Of a stretch of DNA of 64,000 nt, positions 23,858-31,862 are shown piece after piece. How positions within the stretch are numbered: position 1 is the stretch's first letter; the number at the start of each line of letters is the position of its first letter. The translations under genes and the position numbers were made by a program. Source of the DNA: Streptomyces sp. NRRL B-1347 (GTDB taxonomy: Bacteria > Actinomycetota > Actinomycetes > Streptomycetales > Streptomycetaceae); contig NZ_JOJM01000010.1 of NCBI RefSeq assembly GCF_000720325.1, forward strand, positions 62,001 through 126,000, given 5' to 3'. The notes beneath the pieces are model-generated. The model was not told where the DNA came from. It worked only from the letters and a program-made list of their open reading frames with translations, and made no database searches.

Positions 23858-25699
23858 ATGACTTTGTCCGCTGATGGGCGTCCGTCCGGCATAGCCGGCA
23901 CTCCGCGAGCGGCGTCCTCGCTGCCGCTGCTCCTGCTGGGGGCGGCCGCCGTGGCGGGAGCCGCGGCCGCGGGGCTCGCGCCGTCGGCCGCCCGCGGCTG
24001 GGTGGCCGCCGTGGCCGTGGTCGGCTGGCTGCTCCTGGCCGTCGTCGTCTGGACGGGGCGCGCGGGCGCGGCCCGGCTCCGGGCGCACGCCGCGCAGCTG
24101 GAGAGCCAGCTGACCGCCGCCCAGACGCAGTTGGGCGCCCGGGGCGCCGAGGTGATCCACATGTCCCAGGTGACCCTGCCGACCGTGGCGCGGTCCCTGC
24201 ACGAGGGCGCGGGACCGCAGGACGCCCTGCACCAGATCCGGCCCCCCGCCGAACCGGCGTACCGCGAGCTCCTGAACGTCTGCGTGACCGTCCTCGCCGA
24301 AGCGGAGCGGCGCGCCGCCACCGTGACGGCGGCCCAGCACCACACGGCCGGTGACCTGGCCCGGCTGACCGACGACGTACGGCTGCTCGCCACCGAGACC
24401 CTCCCCGCGGTCGTCGGCGCGCTGCGCGGCGGCGCCTCGGTGGACCGGACCCTCGCCGGCGTGACCTGGCCCGCCGACCCCTCCCTGCGCGACCTCACCG
24501 AGGCCGCCGTGCGGGAACTCGCCCTGAGCGAGCGGCGCGCGGCCGCCGCCCAGACCGCGAGCGCGAAGGCCCTGAGCCGGGTGCAGGCCAAGTCCGTGAG
24601 CATGCTCGCCGACCTGCGCGAGATGCAGGACCGGCACGGCGAGGACGTCTTCGGCGACCTGCTCAGGCTCGACCACAGCACGTCGCAGCTCGGCCTGATG
24701 ACCGACCGGCTCGCGCTCCTGATGGGCGGCCGCTCCAGCCGCGCCTGGAACAAGCCGATCGTCATGGAGAGCATCCTGCGCGGCGCCGTCGGCCGCATCG
24801 CCGCCTATCAGCGGGTACGACTGCACAGCTCCACCAAGGCGGCCGTGGTCGGCTTCGCCGCCGAAGGCGTCATGCACCTGCTGGCCGAACTGATGGACAA
24901 CGCCGCGAACTTCTCGCCGCCCACCGACGAAGTCCACGTCTACGTGGAGGAGTCGCGCACCGGCGTCGTCGTCACGATCGAGGACAGCGGTCTGCGCATG
25001 TCCGAGGCGGCGCTGCGCCGCGCCAAGGAGTCGGTGTCCGGGCAGGCCGCCGACCTCGCGCTCCTCCAGGGCACCCGGCTCGGGCTCGCCGTCGTGGGCC
25101 GACTGGCCGTCAAGTACGGCGTCAGCGTGAACTTCCGCCCCTCCTCGCGCGGCGGCACCGGCGTCGTCATCCTGCTGCCCCCGCAGCTCCTGGCACAGCA
25201 GCCCCAGCCGGACAGCGCCCGTACGGCAGTGGCTCCCACCATCGAGAACCCCGCCGTCGAGGCTCCCGCCGCCGAGGCCCCCGCCGTCCCGGCGCCCCGT
25301 CAGGACAGCGCGCCGGAGACGACCGAGGCGGCCCGCCCCGCCTCCCTGCCGACCCGGGTTTCCCCGGCCTCCCCGGAGAAGGCCACCACGGACGGCATGG
25401 CGGACGGCCCCGAAGCGCCCGACGCCGCGCAGGCCACCCCGGGCGGCCTGCCCGTGCGACGCCCCGGCCGCACGATGGCCGCCGCGCACGCCGCGAACGA
25501 CCGGCACACCACCGAACGGCGCGACGCCGAACGGCAGACCGCCCCCGACGCCGTGCCGACCGGCCCCGACGGCGCGCCGCAGGACGAACGGCTGCGCTCC
25601 CCGCAGAGCATCGGTGACCGGTTCGGCGCGTTCCACCGCGCCCGCCGGGCCGCCACCGACGACACGGGCGAAAACCCACGGCCGCCGCGGGCCGAGTAG
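23858..25699 (+). CDS. cvnA: Conservon sensor protein CvnA (RarA-like), histidine-kinase-like ATPase
   Basis: A 613-residue membrane protein, first of a five-gene conservon. Two N-terminal transmembrane helices (about residues 22-66) have almost no loop between them. A helical region (LESQLTAAQTQ ... HMSQVTLPTVARSL) and a dimerisation-like segment (LLRLDHSTSQLGLMTDRLALLMGG) follow. The GHKL ATPase domain has the N-box LLAELMDNAANFSPP, then VVVTIEDSGLRM and GTRLGLAVVGRLAVKYGV. The C-terminal 170 residues are a disordered Pro/Ala/Thr tail. In S. coelicolor the rar/cvn9 homologue controls the onset of aerial growth and works like a receptor for the small GTPase encoded downstream. Confidence 0.93.
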   Translation: MTLSADGRPSGIAGTPRAASSLPLLLLGAAAVAGAAAAGLAPSAARGWVAAVAVVGWLLLAVVVWTGRAGAARLRAHAAQLESQLTAAQTQLGARGAEVIHMSQVTLPTVARSLHEGAGPQDALHQIRPPAEPAYRELLNVCVTVLAEAERRAATVTAAQHHTAGDLARLTDDVRLLATETLPAVVGALRGGASVDRTLAGVTWPADPSLRDLTEAAVRELALSERRAAAAQTASAKALSRVQAKSVSMLADLREMQDRHGEDVFGDLLRLDHSTSQLGLMTDRLALLMGGRSSRAWNKPIVMESILRGAVGRIAAYQRVRLHSSTKAAVVGFAAEGVMHLLAELMDNAANFSPPTDEVHVYVEESRTGVVVTIEDSGLRMSEAALRRAKESVSGQAADLALLQGTRLGLAVVGRLAVKYGVSVNFRPSSRGGTGVVILLPPQLLAQQPQPDSARTAVAPTIENPAVEAPAAEAPAVPAPRQDSAPETTEAARPASLPTRVSPASPEKATTDGMADGPEAPDAAQATPGGLPVRRPGRTMAAAHAANDRHTTERRDAERQTAPDAVPTGPDGAPQDERLRSPQSIGDRFGAFHRARRAATDDTGENPRPPRAE

Positions 25700-25825
25700 C
25701 CGCCCGCCCCCCTCGCGGACCGGCCCGCTCCGCAGGACCGCGAGGACCGTTTCTCGACCCCCGCCCCGCACACCGAAAGGGAGGCACGGGCGTTCGCACC
25801 CCCCCGGTGACGGCCCCGACACACG

Positions 25826-26245
25826 ATGACGACCACCGACAACAGCCTGAACTGGCTCCTGGAGAGCCTGCTCGACGGCACCCCCGGCACCCGGCACGCC
25901 CTCGTCCTCTCCCGGGACGGCCTGAAGCTGTGCTGGAGCCCCGGCCTGACCCTGGACCAGGCGGACCAGCTCTCCGCGATCTGCTCCGGCATGCAGGCGC
26001 TCGCCCAGGGCGCGTCGATGGAGTTCGGGGACGGCACGGGCGGCGTACGGCACTCCATGACGGAGTTCCACGGCGGCCTGCTGTTCGTCGTCGAGGCGGG
26101 CCAGGGCGCGCACCTCGCCGTGATCGCCGACGAGGACGCCGACCCCGGCGTCGTCGGCAACCAGATGAGCCAGCTCGTGGCGCAGATCGGGGAGCACCTG
26201 AGCGCCGAACCGCGCGGCCAGGGCCACACGAACGCCGCGTCATGA
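25826..26245 (+). CDS. cvnB: Conservon roadblock/LC7 protein CvnB
   Basis: A 139-residue roadblock/LC7 domain protein: LNWLLESLLDGTPGTRHALVLSRDGL, then LSAICSGMQALAQGASMEFG and LLFVVEAGQGAHLAVIADEDADPGVVGNQMSQLV. In conservons CvnB is thought to act with the small GTPase as a regulator of the GAP type (MglB-like). It starts 126 bp after cvnA, and its stop overlaps the cvnC start in ATGA. Confidence 0.95.
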   Translation: MTTTDNSLNWLLESLLDGTPGTRHALVLSRDGLKLCWSPGLTLDQADQLSAICSGMQALAQGASMEFGDGTGGVRHSMTEFHGGLLFVVEAGQGAHLAVIADEDADPGVVGNQMSQLVAQIGEHLSAEPRGQGHTNAAS

Positions 26246-26598
26246 GCCGGCGGCCCGTCGACGTGGGCGACCCGGACCGGCTGTACACCATCACCGGAGG
26301 CCGCAGCCGCGCCGACGGCGGCGCGTTCGACCTGGTGACCCTGATCGTGGCCGAGTGCGAGCCGGCCACGGGCCAGCAGTCGGAGCACGTACGCATCCTG
26401 GAGCTGTGCCGTCACCCGACGGCCGTCGTCGAGATCGCCGCCGAGCTGTCGCTGCCCATCACGGTCGTCCGCATCCTCCTGGAGGACCTACAGGCCACCG
26501 GCCGCATCACCGCCCGACACCCGCGCGTGGCGAAGTCCGCCGCGCTGCCCGATTCCGCTCTTCTCACGGAGGTGCTCCATGGGCTCCGCAACCTCTGA
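26242..26598 (+). CDS. cvnC: Conservon DUF742 protein CvnC
   Basis: A 118-residue DUF742 protein with the motifs DPDRLYTITGGRSRAD, FDLVTLIVAE, ILELCRHPTAVVEIAAELSLPITVVRILLEDL and TGRITARHP. The central part looks like a winged helix. In conservons it forms complexes with CvnA, CvnB and CvnD. It overlaps cvnB by 4 nt and cvnD by 20 nt, so the genes are translationally coupled. Confidence 0.95.
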   Translation: MSRRPVDVGDPDRLYTITGGRSRADGGAFDLVTLIVAECEPATGQQSEHVRILELCRHPTAVVEIAAELSLPITVVRILLEDLQATGRITARHPRVAKSAALPDSALLTEVLHGLRNL

Positions 26599-27199
26599 GC
26601 TGCCGCCCGAGGCCCGGACACCGCTGCGCGACACGGCCGAGTCCGGCCTGAAGATCGTCGTGGTGGGCGGCTTCGGGGTCGGCAAGACCACCCTGGTCCG
26701 CTCGGTCAGCGAGATCCGCCCGCTCAACACCGAGGAGGTGATGACGCGGGCCGGGGAGGACGTCGACCCGGTGCCGACGGAGTCGGCCAAGACCACCACC
26801 ACCGTGGCCTTCGACTTCGGCCGCATCAGCCTCAACGACCGCCTCGTGCTCTATATGTTCGGCGCGCCGGGACAGAAGCGCTTCTGGTTCCTGTGGGACC
26901 GCCTCTTCTCCGGCACGCTCGGGGCGGTGGTGCTCGTCGACACCCGCAGGATGGACGACTCCTGGTACGCCATCGACCGGCTCGAACACCACGGCACGCC
27001 CTTCGTCGTCGCCGTGAACCGCTTCGACGGCGAGCACGCCTACCACTCCCTGGACGAGATCCGCACCGCCCTCGCGCTGCCCGCGCACGTCCCCCTCGTC
27101 GACTGCGACGCCCGGGTCCGCTCGTCCGGCAAGGACGTGCTCATCACCCTCGTCGACCACCTCCACCACCTGGCACGGGAACGGGAACTGACAGCATGA
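26579..27199 (+). CDS. cvnD: Conservon small GTPase CvnD
   Basis: A 206-residue Ras-like GTPase. The P-loop is GGFGVGKTT (residues 30-38), the switch I region contains TTTTVAFDFGRI, and G3 reads GAPGQKRFWFLW with Pro-Gly-Gln in the usual place. G4 is NRFD and G5-like VDCDARVRSSGKD. It is the output switch of the conservon. The start lies inside the end of cvnC, and the stop overlaps the cvnE start. Confidence 0.95.
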   Translation: MGSATSELPPEARTPLRDTAESGLKIVVVGGFGVGKTTLVRSVSEIRPLNTEEVMTRAGEDVDPVPTESAKTTTTVAFDFGRISLNDRLVLYMFGAPGQKRFWFLWDRLFSGTLGAVVLVDTRRMDDSWYAIDRLEHHGTPFVVAVNRFDGEHAYHSLDEIRTALALPAHVPLVDCDARVRSSGKDVLITLVDHLHHLARERELTA

Positions 27200-28461
27200 C
27201 CGAAGCCACCGGACCGGCGGCGCCCGGCACCCCGCCGCCCGGCTGCCCCGCACACGGCGACGCGGTGCCCCTCAGCGGCCTGGAGTACCAGCAGACCCCC
27301 TTCGAGCTCTACCGCGACCTGCGCGGCCGGTACGGCTCCGTCGCCCCCGTCCTCCTCGACGGCGACGTGCCCGCCTGGCTGGTGCTCGGCTACTCCGAGG
27401 TCAGCTACGTCACCGCGCACGACGAGCTGTTCGCCCGCGACTCGCGGCGCTGGAACCAGTGGGACCGGATTCCCGCCGATTGGCCGCTGCTGCCCTTCGT
27501 CGGCTACCAGCCGTCCGTCCTGTTCACCGAAGGCGCCGAGCACCGGCTCCGCGCCGGTGTGATCACCGAGGCCCTCGAGGGCGTCGACCAGTTCGAACTG
27601 GGCCGCGAGTGCGTCCACATCGCGGACCAGCTGATCGCCTCGTTCTCCGGCCGCGGCGCCGCCGAGCTGATGAGCGCCTACACCCACCCGCTCGCCATGC
27701 GCGCCGCCGTGCACATGGTCGGCATGCCGCCGGGCACCGCCGACACCGAGGGCCTCGTCGAGGACCTGCGCATGTCGCTCGACACCGCCGAGGGCGACGA
27801 CCCGGTCGCCGCGTACGGGCGGGTGGGCGAGCGCGTGCACCAGCTGGTCAAGGAGCGGCGCGAGCGGCCCGCCGCCGACGTCACGTCGCGGATGCTGGAG
27901 CACCCGGCCGGGCTCACCGACGAGGAGATCGTCCAGGACCTGATCTCGATCATCGCCGCCGCGCAGCAGCCCACCGCCAACTGGATCTGCAACACGCTGC
28001 GGCTGCTCCTGACCGACGAGCGGTTCGCCCTGAACGTATCCGGCGGCCGCCTCAGCGTCGGCCAGGCCCTGAACGAGGTGCTCTGGCTCGACACCCCCAC
28101 GCAGAATTTCATCGGGCGCTGGGCGGTGCGCGACACCCAGCTGGGCGGCCGTCAGATCCGCGCGGGCGACTGCCTGGTCCTCGGCCTCGCCGCGGCCAAC
28201 TCCGACCCGCAGCTGTGGCCCGGCGCCCACGTCGGCTCGGAGAACTCCGCGCACCTGTCCTTCAGCAACGGCGAGCACCGCTGCCCCTACCCGGCCCCGC
28301 TGCTCGCCGACGTCATCGCCCGTACGGCCGTCGAGACGCTCCTGGAACGCCTGCCGGACCTGGTCCTGGGCGTCGACCCGGCGGTGCTCACCTGGCGCCC
28401 TTCGGTGTGGATGCGCGGACTGACGGCCCTGCCCGTGCAGTTCACGCCGGTGGCCCAGTAG
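27196..28461 (+). CDS. cvnE: Conservon cytochrome P450 CvnE (CYP157-like, lacks ExxR arginine)
   Basis: A 421-residue P450-fold protein, last gene of the conservon. The I-helix segment (IVQDLISIIAAAQQPTANWI) lacks the usual Thr motif. The K-helix reads NEVLW (E294, W297), so the otherwise near-invariant ExxR is ExxW. The heme loop is FSNGEHRCPYP with Cys363 present. These departures are known for the CYP157 family found in Streptomyces conservons, where the protein may bind heme yet not be a normal monooxygenase. The start overlaps cvnD in ATGA, and a terminator follows immediately. Confidence 0.92.
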   Translation: MTEATGPAAPGTPPPGCPAHGDAVPLSGLEYQQTPFELYRDLRGRYGSVAPVLLDGDVPAWLVLGYSEVSYVTAHDELFARDSRRWNQWDRIPADWPLLPFVGYQPSVLFTEGAEHRLRAGVITEALEGVDQFELGRECVHIADQLIASFSGRGAAELMSAYTHPLAMRAAVHMVGMPPGTADTEGLVEDLRMSLDTAEGDDPVAAYGRVGERVHQLVKERRERPAADVTSRMLEHPAGLTDEEIVQDLISIIAAAQQPTANWICNTLRLLLTDERFALNVSGGRLSVGQALNEVLWLDTPTQNFIGRWAVRDTQLGGRQIRAGDCLVLGLAAANSDPQLWPGAHVGSENSAHLSFSNGEHRCPYPAPLLADVIARTAVETLLERLPDLVLGVDPAVLTWRPSVWMRGLTALPVQFTPVAQ

Positions 28462-28466
28462 CACGT

Positions 28467-28496
28467 CGGCGTTCCGCCCGCAGGGGCGGAACGCCG
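28467..28496. terminator. Bidirectional terminator between two P450 genes
   Basis: A perfect 13-bp inverted repeat (CGGCGTTCCGCCC with its complement) with a 4-nt loop lies between the convergent cvnE and P450 genes. Confidence 0.85.
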
Positions 28497-28515
28497 TGAC
28501 CGGTGCGGGCGTCGC

Positions 28516-29742
28516 TCAGCGCGTCACCGGGGTGAAGACCACCGGCAGCGACTGCGGCCCCCGGGTGAAGACACCGCGCTCCTCGGGGACGAAGCCGTCC
28601 GCGAACCGCAGGTCGGGCAGGGCGTCGAGGAGGTCGTTGACGCCGGTCTCGACCTCCGCGCGGGCCAGCAGCGCGCCCACGCAGAAGTGCCGGCCGAGGG
28701 CGAAGGCGAGGTGGTCGGCCGCCGCGGAGAAGGCGGTCGTGGTGCTGAGGTCGGCACGGAAGAGGTCGAAGCGGTCCGGGTCGCGGTAGCGCTCGCCGTC
28801 GCGGTTGGCCGAGCCGATCAGGCAGGTGATCGTGGCCCCGGCCGGGACGGTGCCACCGGCGAGCTCCACCTCCGCCGCGGTCTGCCGCATGATCATGTGG
28901 ACCGGCGGAGTGTGGCGGAGCGTCTCGGCGAACGCCCGGTCGATCAGGGACCGGTCGGCGCGCACCGCGGCCAGCTGCTCGGGGTGCGCGAGGAGGTTCG
29001 CGAAGATGCTCGCGATCGCCTTGTCCGTAGTCTCGCCGCCCGCCGCGAGCAGCAGGCTGCAGAACGCCTTGATGTCCTCGTCGCTCATGCGGACGCCGTC
29101 GACCTCCGCGGCGCACAGCCGGGAGAGCAGGTCGTCCCCGGGCTCCTCGCGACGCCGCTGGATCACGGGCAGCATGTACTCGGCGAACTCCACGCGGGTG
29201 CGCTCACCGGCGGCCGTGACCTCGGGGTCGCCCGCGAGGTTGCCGAGGAAGGCGATCACGTTCGTGTACCAGCCGTGGAACCGTGGTTGGTCCGCCTTGT
29301 CCAGGCCCAGCATGTCCGCGATCACGTTCACCGGGAATCGGGTCGCGTACTCCGCCACGAGGTCCGCCGAGCCCCGGTCCCGGAAGGCGTCCACGAGCTC
29401 GCGGGAGTTGCGGCGGATCACCGGCAGGAACGTCTCCTGGAGCTCGCTGCCCCGGAAGGCCGGGGCGACGAGCGCCCGGCGCACCGCGTGCTCGCGCCCG
29501 CTGAGCTGGAGGATCGTCCGGCCGTGCACCGGCTCCAGCTGCCAGTCGTAGTTGTCGGTGGTGAACACCGACTCCTTGTCCTTGAAGACGCGTTGCACGT
29601 CCTCGTAGCGCGAGACGACATAGCTCTTGGTGGGCTCGTGCCACAGGAGCGGGGCGTGCTCCCGCAGTGCGCGGTACACGGGGTAGGGGTCGGCGGCGAA
29701 CTCGGCCGAGAGGATGTCCGGTATGGACTGAGCAGTGGACAC
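28516..29742 (-). CDS. Cytochrome P450 (canonical motifs)
   Basis: A 408-residue soluble bacterial P450. The I-helix is LLLAAGGETTDKAIAS, the K-helix AETLRHTPP (intact ExxR), and the heme loop FALGRHFCVGALLAR with the Cys thiolate. The GTG at 29742 has AAGGAG upstream. Pairing of a normal P450 with the CYP157-like conservon P450 is common in Streptomyces (for example CYP154-CYP157 pairs), although here the genes are convergent. The substrate is unknown, and no ferredoxin gene lies nearby. Confidence 0.93.
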   Translation of the reverse strand: MSTAQSIPDILSAEFAADPYPVYRALREHAPLLWHEPTKSYVVSRYEDVQRVFKDKESVFTTDNYDWQLEPVHGRTILQLSGREHAVRRALVAPAFRGSELQETFLPVIRRNSRELVDAFRDRGSADLVAEYATRFPVNVIADMLGLDKADQPRFHGWYTNVIAFLGNLAGDPEVTAAGERTRVEFAEYMLPVIQRRREEPGDDLLSRLCAAEVDGVRMSDEDIKAFCSLLLAAGGETTDKAIASIFANLLAHPEQLAAVRADRSLIDRAFAETLRHTPPVHMIMRQTAAEVELAGGTVPAGATITCLIGSANRDGERYRDPDRFDLFRADLSTTTAFSAAADHLAFALGRHFCVGALLARAEVETGVNDLLDALPDLRFADGFVPEERGVFTRGPQSLPVVFTPVTR

Positions 29743-29826
29743 GGGGCTCCTTAGGGGAACAACTGCGTGGCGGGGCCACCCTATTGATCAAGAAAAGGAA
29801 CCGACAGGGTGCGCGGGGCGGGATTT

Positions 29827-29865
29827 CCCGCGAGCCGCCCCCGCGAGCCGCCCCCGCGAGCCGCC
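29827..29865. repeat. 13-bp tandem repeat, three copies
   Basis: CCCGCGAGCCGCC is repeated three times exactly, with a diverged partial fourth copy, between the P450 start and the end of the HxlR gene. Confidence 0.85.
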
Positions 29866-29880
29866 CCCGTGGGCCGAGGC

Positions 29881-30336
29881 TCACTGCGTGGAGGGGACCT
29901 TGTGGACCGCGGTGTCGTCGGGGTCGAGCCGCCGCCCGTCCGCGGACAGCACTTCCAGAGGCCGCAGCCGCTCTCCCCGGCGACGGTCGAGCAGCTGTGA
30001 GTGCGGCTCCCCGGCGGTGAAGAAGTTCTGCTCGCCCCACTGCCGCAGGGCCACGATGACGGGGAAGAGGGACTTGCCCTTCGGAGTCAGTACGTACTCG
30101 CGGTAGGCGCTGCCGTCCGAGGCGGGGACGGATTCGAGGACGCCACCGGCGACCAGGGTGCGCAGCCGCGCGGTGAGGATGTTCTTCGCCACGCCGAGGC
30201 TGCGCTGGAACTCGCCGAAGCGCCGGCTTCCGTCGAAGGCGTCCCGCACGATCAGCAGGGACCACCAGTCGCCGATCGCGTCCACGGACCGGGCGACGGG
30301 ACATTCGCTGTCGTCGAAGCGCGTCCTGGTCACCAT
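29881..30336 (-). CDS. HxlR-family transcriptional regulator
   Basis: A 151-residue winged-helix regulator. The N-terminal CPVARSVDAIGDWWSLLIVRDAFDG is diagnostic of HxlR, with the single conserved Cys12, followed by RRFGEFQRSLGVAKNILTARLRTLVAGGVLE (recognition helix) and YVLTPKGKSLFPVIVALRQWGE. HxlR proteins often sense electrophiles or oxidants through that Cys. It is divergent from an MFS transporter, the usual target for this family, and the spacer holds an inverted repeat. Confidence 0.93.
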   Translation of the reverse strand: MVTRTRFDDSECPVARSVDAIGDWWSLLIVRDAFDGSRRFGEFQRSLGVAKNILTARLRTLVAGGVLESVPASDGSAYREYVLTPKGKSLFPVIVALRQWGEQNFFTAGEPHSQLLDRRRGERLRPLEVLSADGRRLDPDDTAVHKVPSTQ

Positions 30337-30390
30337 GGCGTTCCTCGCTCTCTGACACACGTGCTCAAGCGCTCTGCGCTCTCGCGCTAG

Positions 30391-30439
30391 TTGCAACATG
30401 CTACCAAAAGGGCTTACCGTCGCCATCGCCAGTGGTAGC
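30391..30439. promoter_or_regulatory. Inverted repeat in HxlR-MFS divergent promoter region
   Basis: GCTACCA (30400-30406) and its complement TGGTAGC (30433-30439) lie on either side of 26 bp, preceded by TTGCAACAT. The position between the divergent HxlR and MFS genes fits an HxlR-type operator. Binding is inferred. Confidence 0.5.
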
Positions 30440-30469
30440 AAGATGAAACCAGATTGCGGAGGGGTACTG

Positions 30470-31804
30470 ATGCCCGGAAACTGCGAGGCTGCGACACGAC
30501 GGACCGAGGCCGAAGGCGCCGGGGCAGCGGGGGAAGGGACCGCCAGGGGAGTGCCCATCAGGGAGGAGTCCGTCGAGGCGTCGCCCGTAGGAGAGGGGAC
30601 CGCGTTCGTTCTGTCCCGCGGCGTTGTCATCCTGTTCGCCGTCGCCTGCGGAGCGGCGGTGGCCAACGTCTACTTCTCCCAGCCGCTCCTCGTGACCATC
30701 GGCCACGACCTCGGCATGAGCCCGGCACTCGTCGGCAGCGTCGTCACCCTCACCCACGTCGGATACGGCCTGGGCCTCTTCTTCCTCGTACCGCTCGGCG
30801 ACATGGTGGACCGCAGAAGGCTCATCGTCGTCCAACTGCTGCTCCTGATGCTGGCCCTGACCGTGGTGGCCGCCGCCCCCACGGCGGCGATCCTGCTCGC
30901 GGGCATGGCCGCGACGGGGCTTCTCGCCGTCGTCACACAGACGCTGGTGGCCTTCGCGGCCTCACTGGCACCCGCCGCCGGGCGCGGCCGGGTCGTCGGC
31001 CTGGTCACCAGCGGCGTGGTCACCGGAATCCTGCTCGCCCGCACCGCGTCCGGCCTCATCGCCGACCTCGCCGGCTGGCGTGCCGTCTACGTCGCCTCGG
31101 CATCGCTCACCGCGCTGCTCGCCCTGGTCCTGTACCGCGTGCTGCCGCGCCACAGCGCCACCGCGCCGACCGCTCTGCGCTACGGCGAACTCCTGCGCTC
31201 CACGATCACCCTGTTCGCGCGCGAACGACTGCTGCGGCTCCGGGCCCTGTTCGGCCTGCTGATCTTCGCTTCCTTCAGCACCCTGTGGAGCAGCGTCGCG
31301 CTGCCGCTCAGCGAGGCCCCGTACTCCATGTCGCACAGCGAGATCGGGGCGCTGGGTCTCATCGGAGTGGCCGGAGCCCTGGCCGCGACCGTGGCGGGCC
31401 GCCTGAACGACCGCGGCCGCTCCCAGCAGACCACCGGCATCGCCCTGGCCCTGCTCGCCGCCTCCTGGCTGCCCCTGGCCCTCACCCGCAGCTCGCTGTG
31501 GGCCCTGGTCGTAGGGGTGATCCTCCTGGACCTCGCCGTACAGGCGGTCCATGTCACCAACCAGACCCTGATCTACGCCCTGCACCCCGACGCGGGCAGC
31601 CGGTTGATCGGCGGATACATGGTCTTCTACTCCATCGGCAGCGCCACGGGCGCCATCGCCGCGACCTCCCTCTACACGGCGGCCGGCTGGGGCGCCGTCT
31701 GCGCCCTGGGCGCCGGGTTCAGCTGTCTCGGACTCGTGCTGTGGGGATGCACCCGGCGGAGCGCTCCGGAGCGGGTCAGCCCTGGCCGGGAGGTCTCCGG
31801 CTGA
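30470..31804 (+). CDS. MFS transporter (drug exporter type)
   Basis: A 444-residue major-facilitator protein with 12 predicted helices. An unusually long 40-residue polar N-terminus precedes the first helix. Motifs include AVANVYFSQPLLVTIGHDLG, the cytoplasmic loop 2-3 signature GDMVDRRRL (motif A) and GVVTGILLARTASGLIADLAGWR (motif C-like). This resembles the Streptomyces YfiS/Bmr-type exporters usually placed next to HxlR regulators. The ATG at 30470 has GGAGGGG upstream. Probably induced when the divergent HxlR protein reacts with its signal. Confidence 0.92.
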   Translation: MPGNCEAATRRTEAEGAGAAGEGTARGVPIREESVEASPVGEGTAFVLSRGVVILFAVACGAAVANVYFSQPLLVTIGHDLGMSPALVGSVVTLTHVGYGLGLFFLVPLGDMVDRRRLIVVQLLLLMLALTVVAAAPTAAILLAGMAATGLLAVVTQTLVAFAASLAPAAGRGRVVGLVTSGVVTGILLARTASGLIADLAGWRAVYVASASLTALLALVLYRVLPRHSATAPTALRYGELLRSTITLFARERLLRLRALFGLLIFASFSTLWSSVALPLSEAPYSMSHSEIGALGLIGVAGALAATVAGRLNDRGRSQQTTGIALALLAASWLPLALTRSSLWALVVGVILLDLAVQAVHVTNQTLIYALHPDAGSRLIGGYMVFYSIGSATGAIAATSLYTAAGWGAVCALGAGFSCLGLVLWGCTRRSAPERVSPGREVSG

Positions 31805-31862
31805 CCACGGCCGGGCGTGGCGGGCTCCCGTCGGCCCGCCACCGGGCATCGCACTGTGGGGC

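Noticed and set aside
23702..26227. 841-codon open frame opposite the conservon sensor gene
   Set aside because: It is the complement of a gene with clear GHKL motifs; high GC keeps the antisense frame open and its translation has no family pattern.
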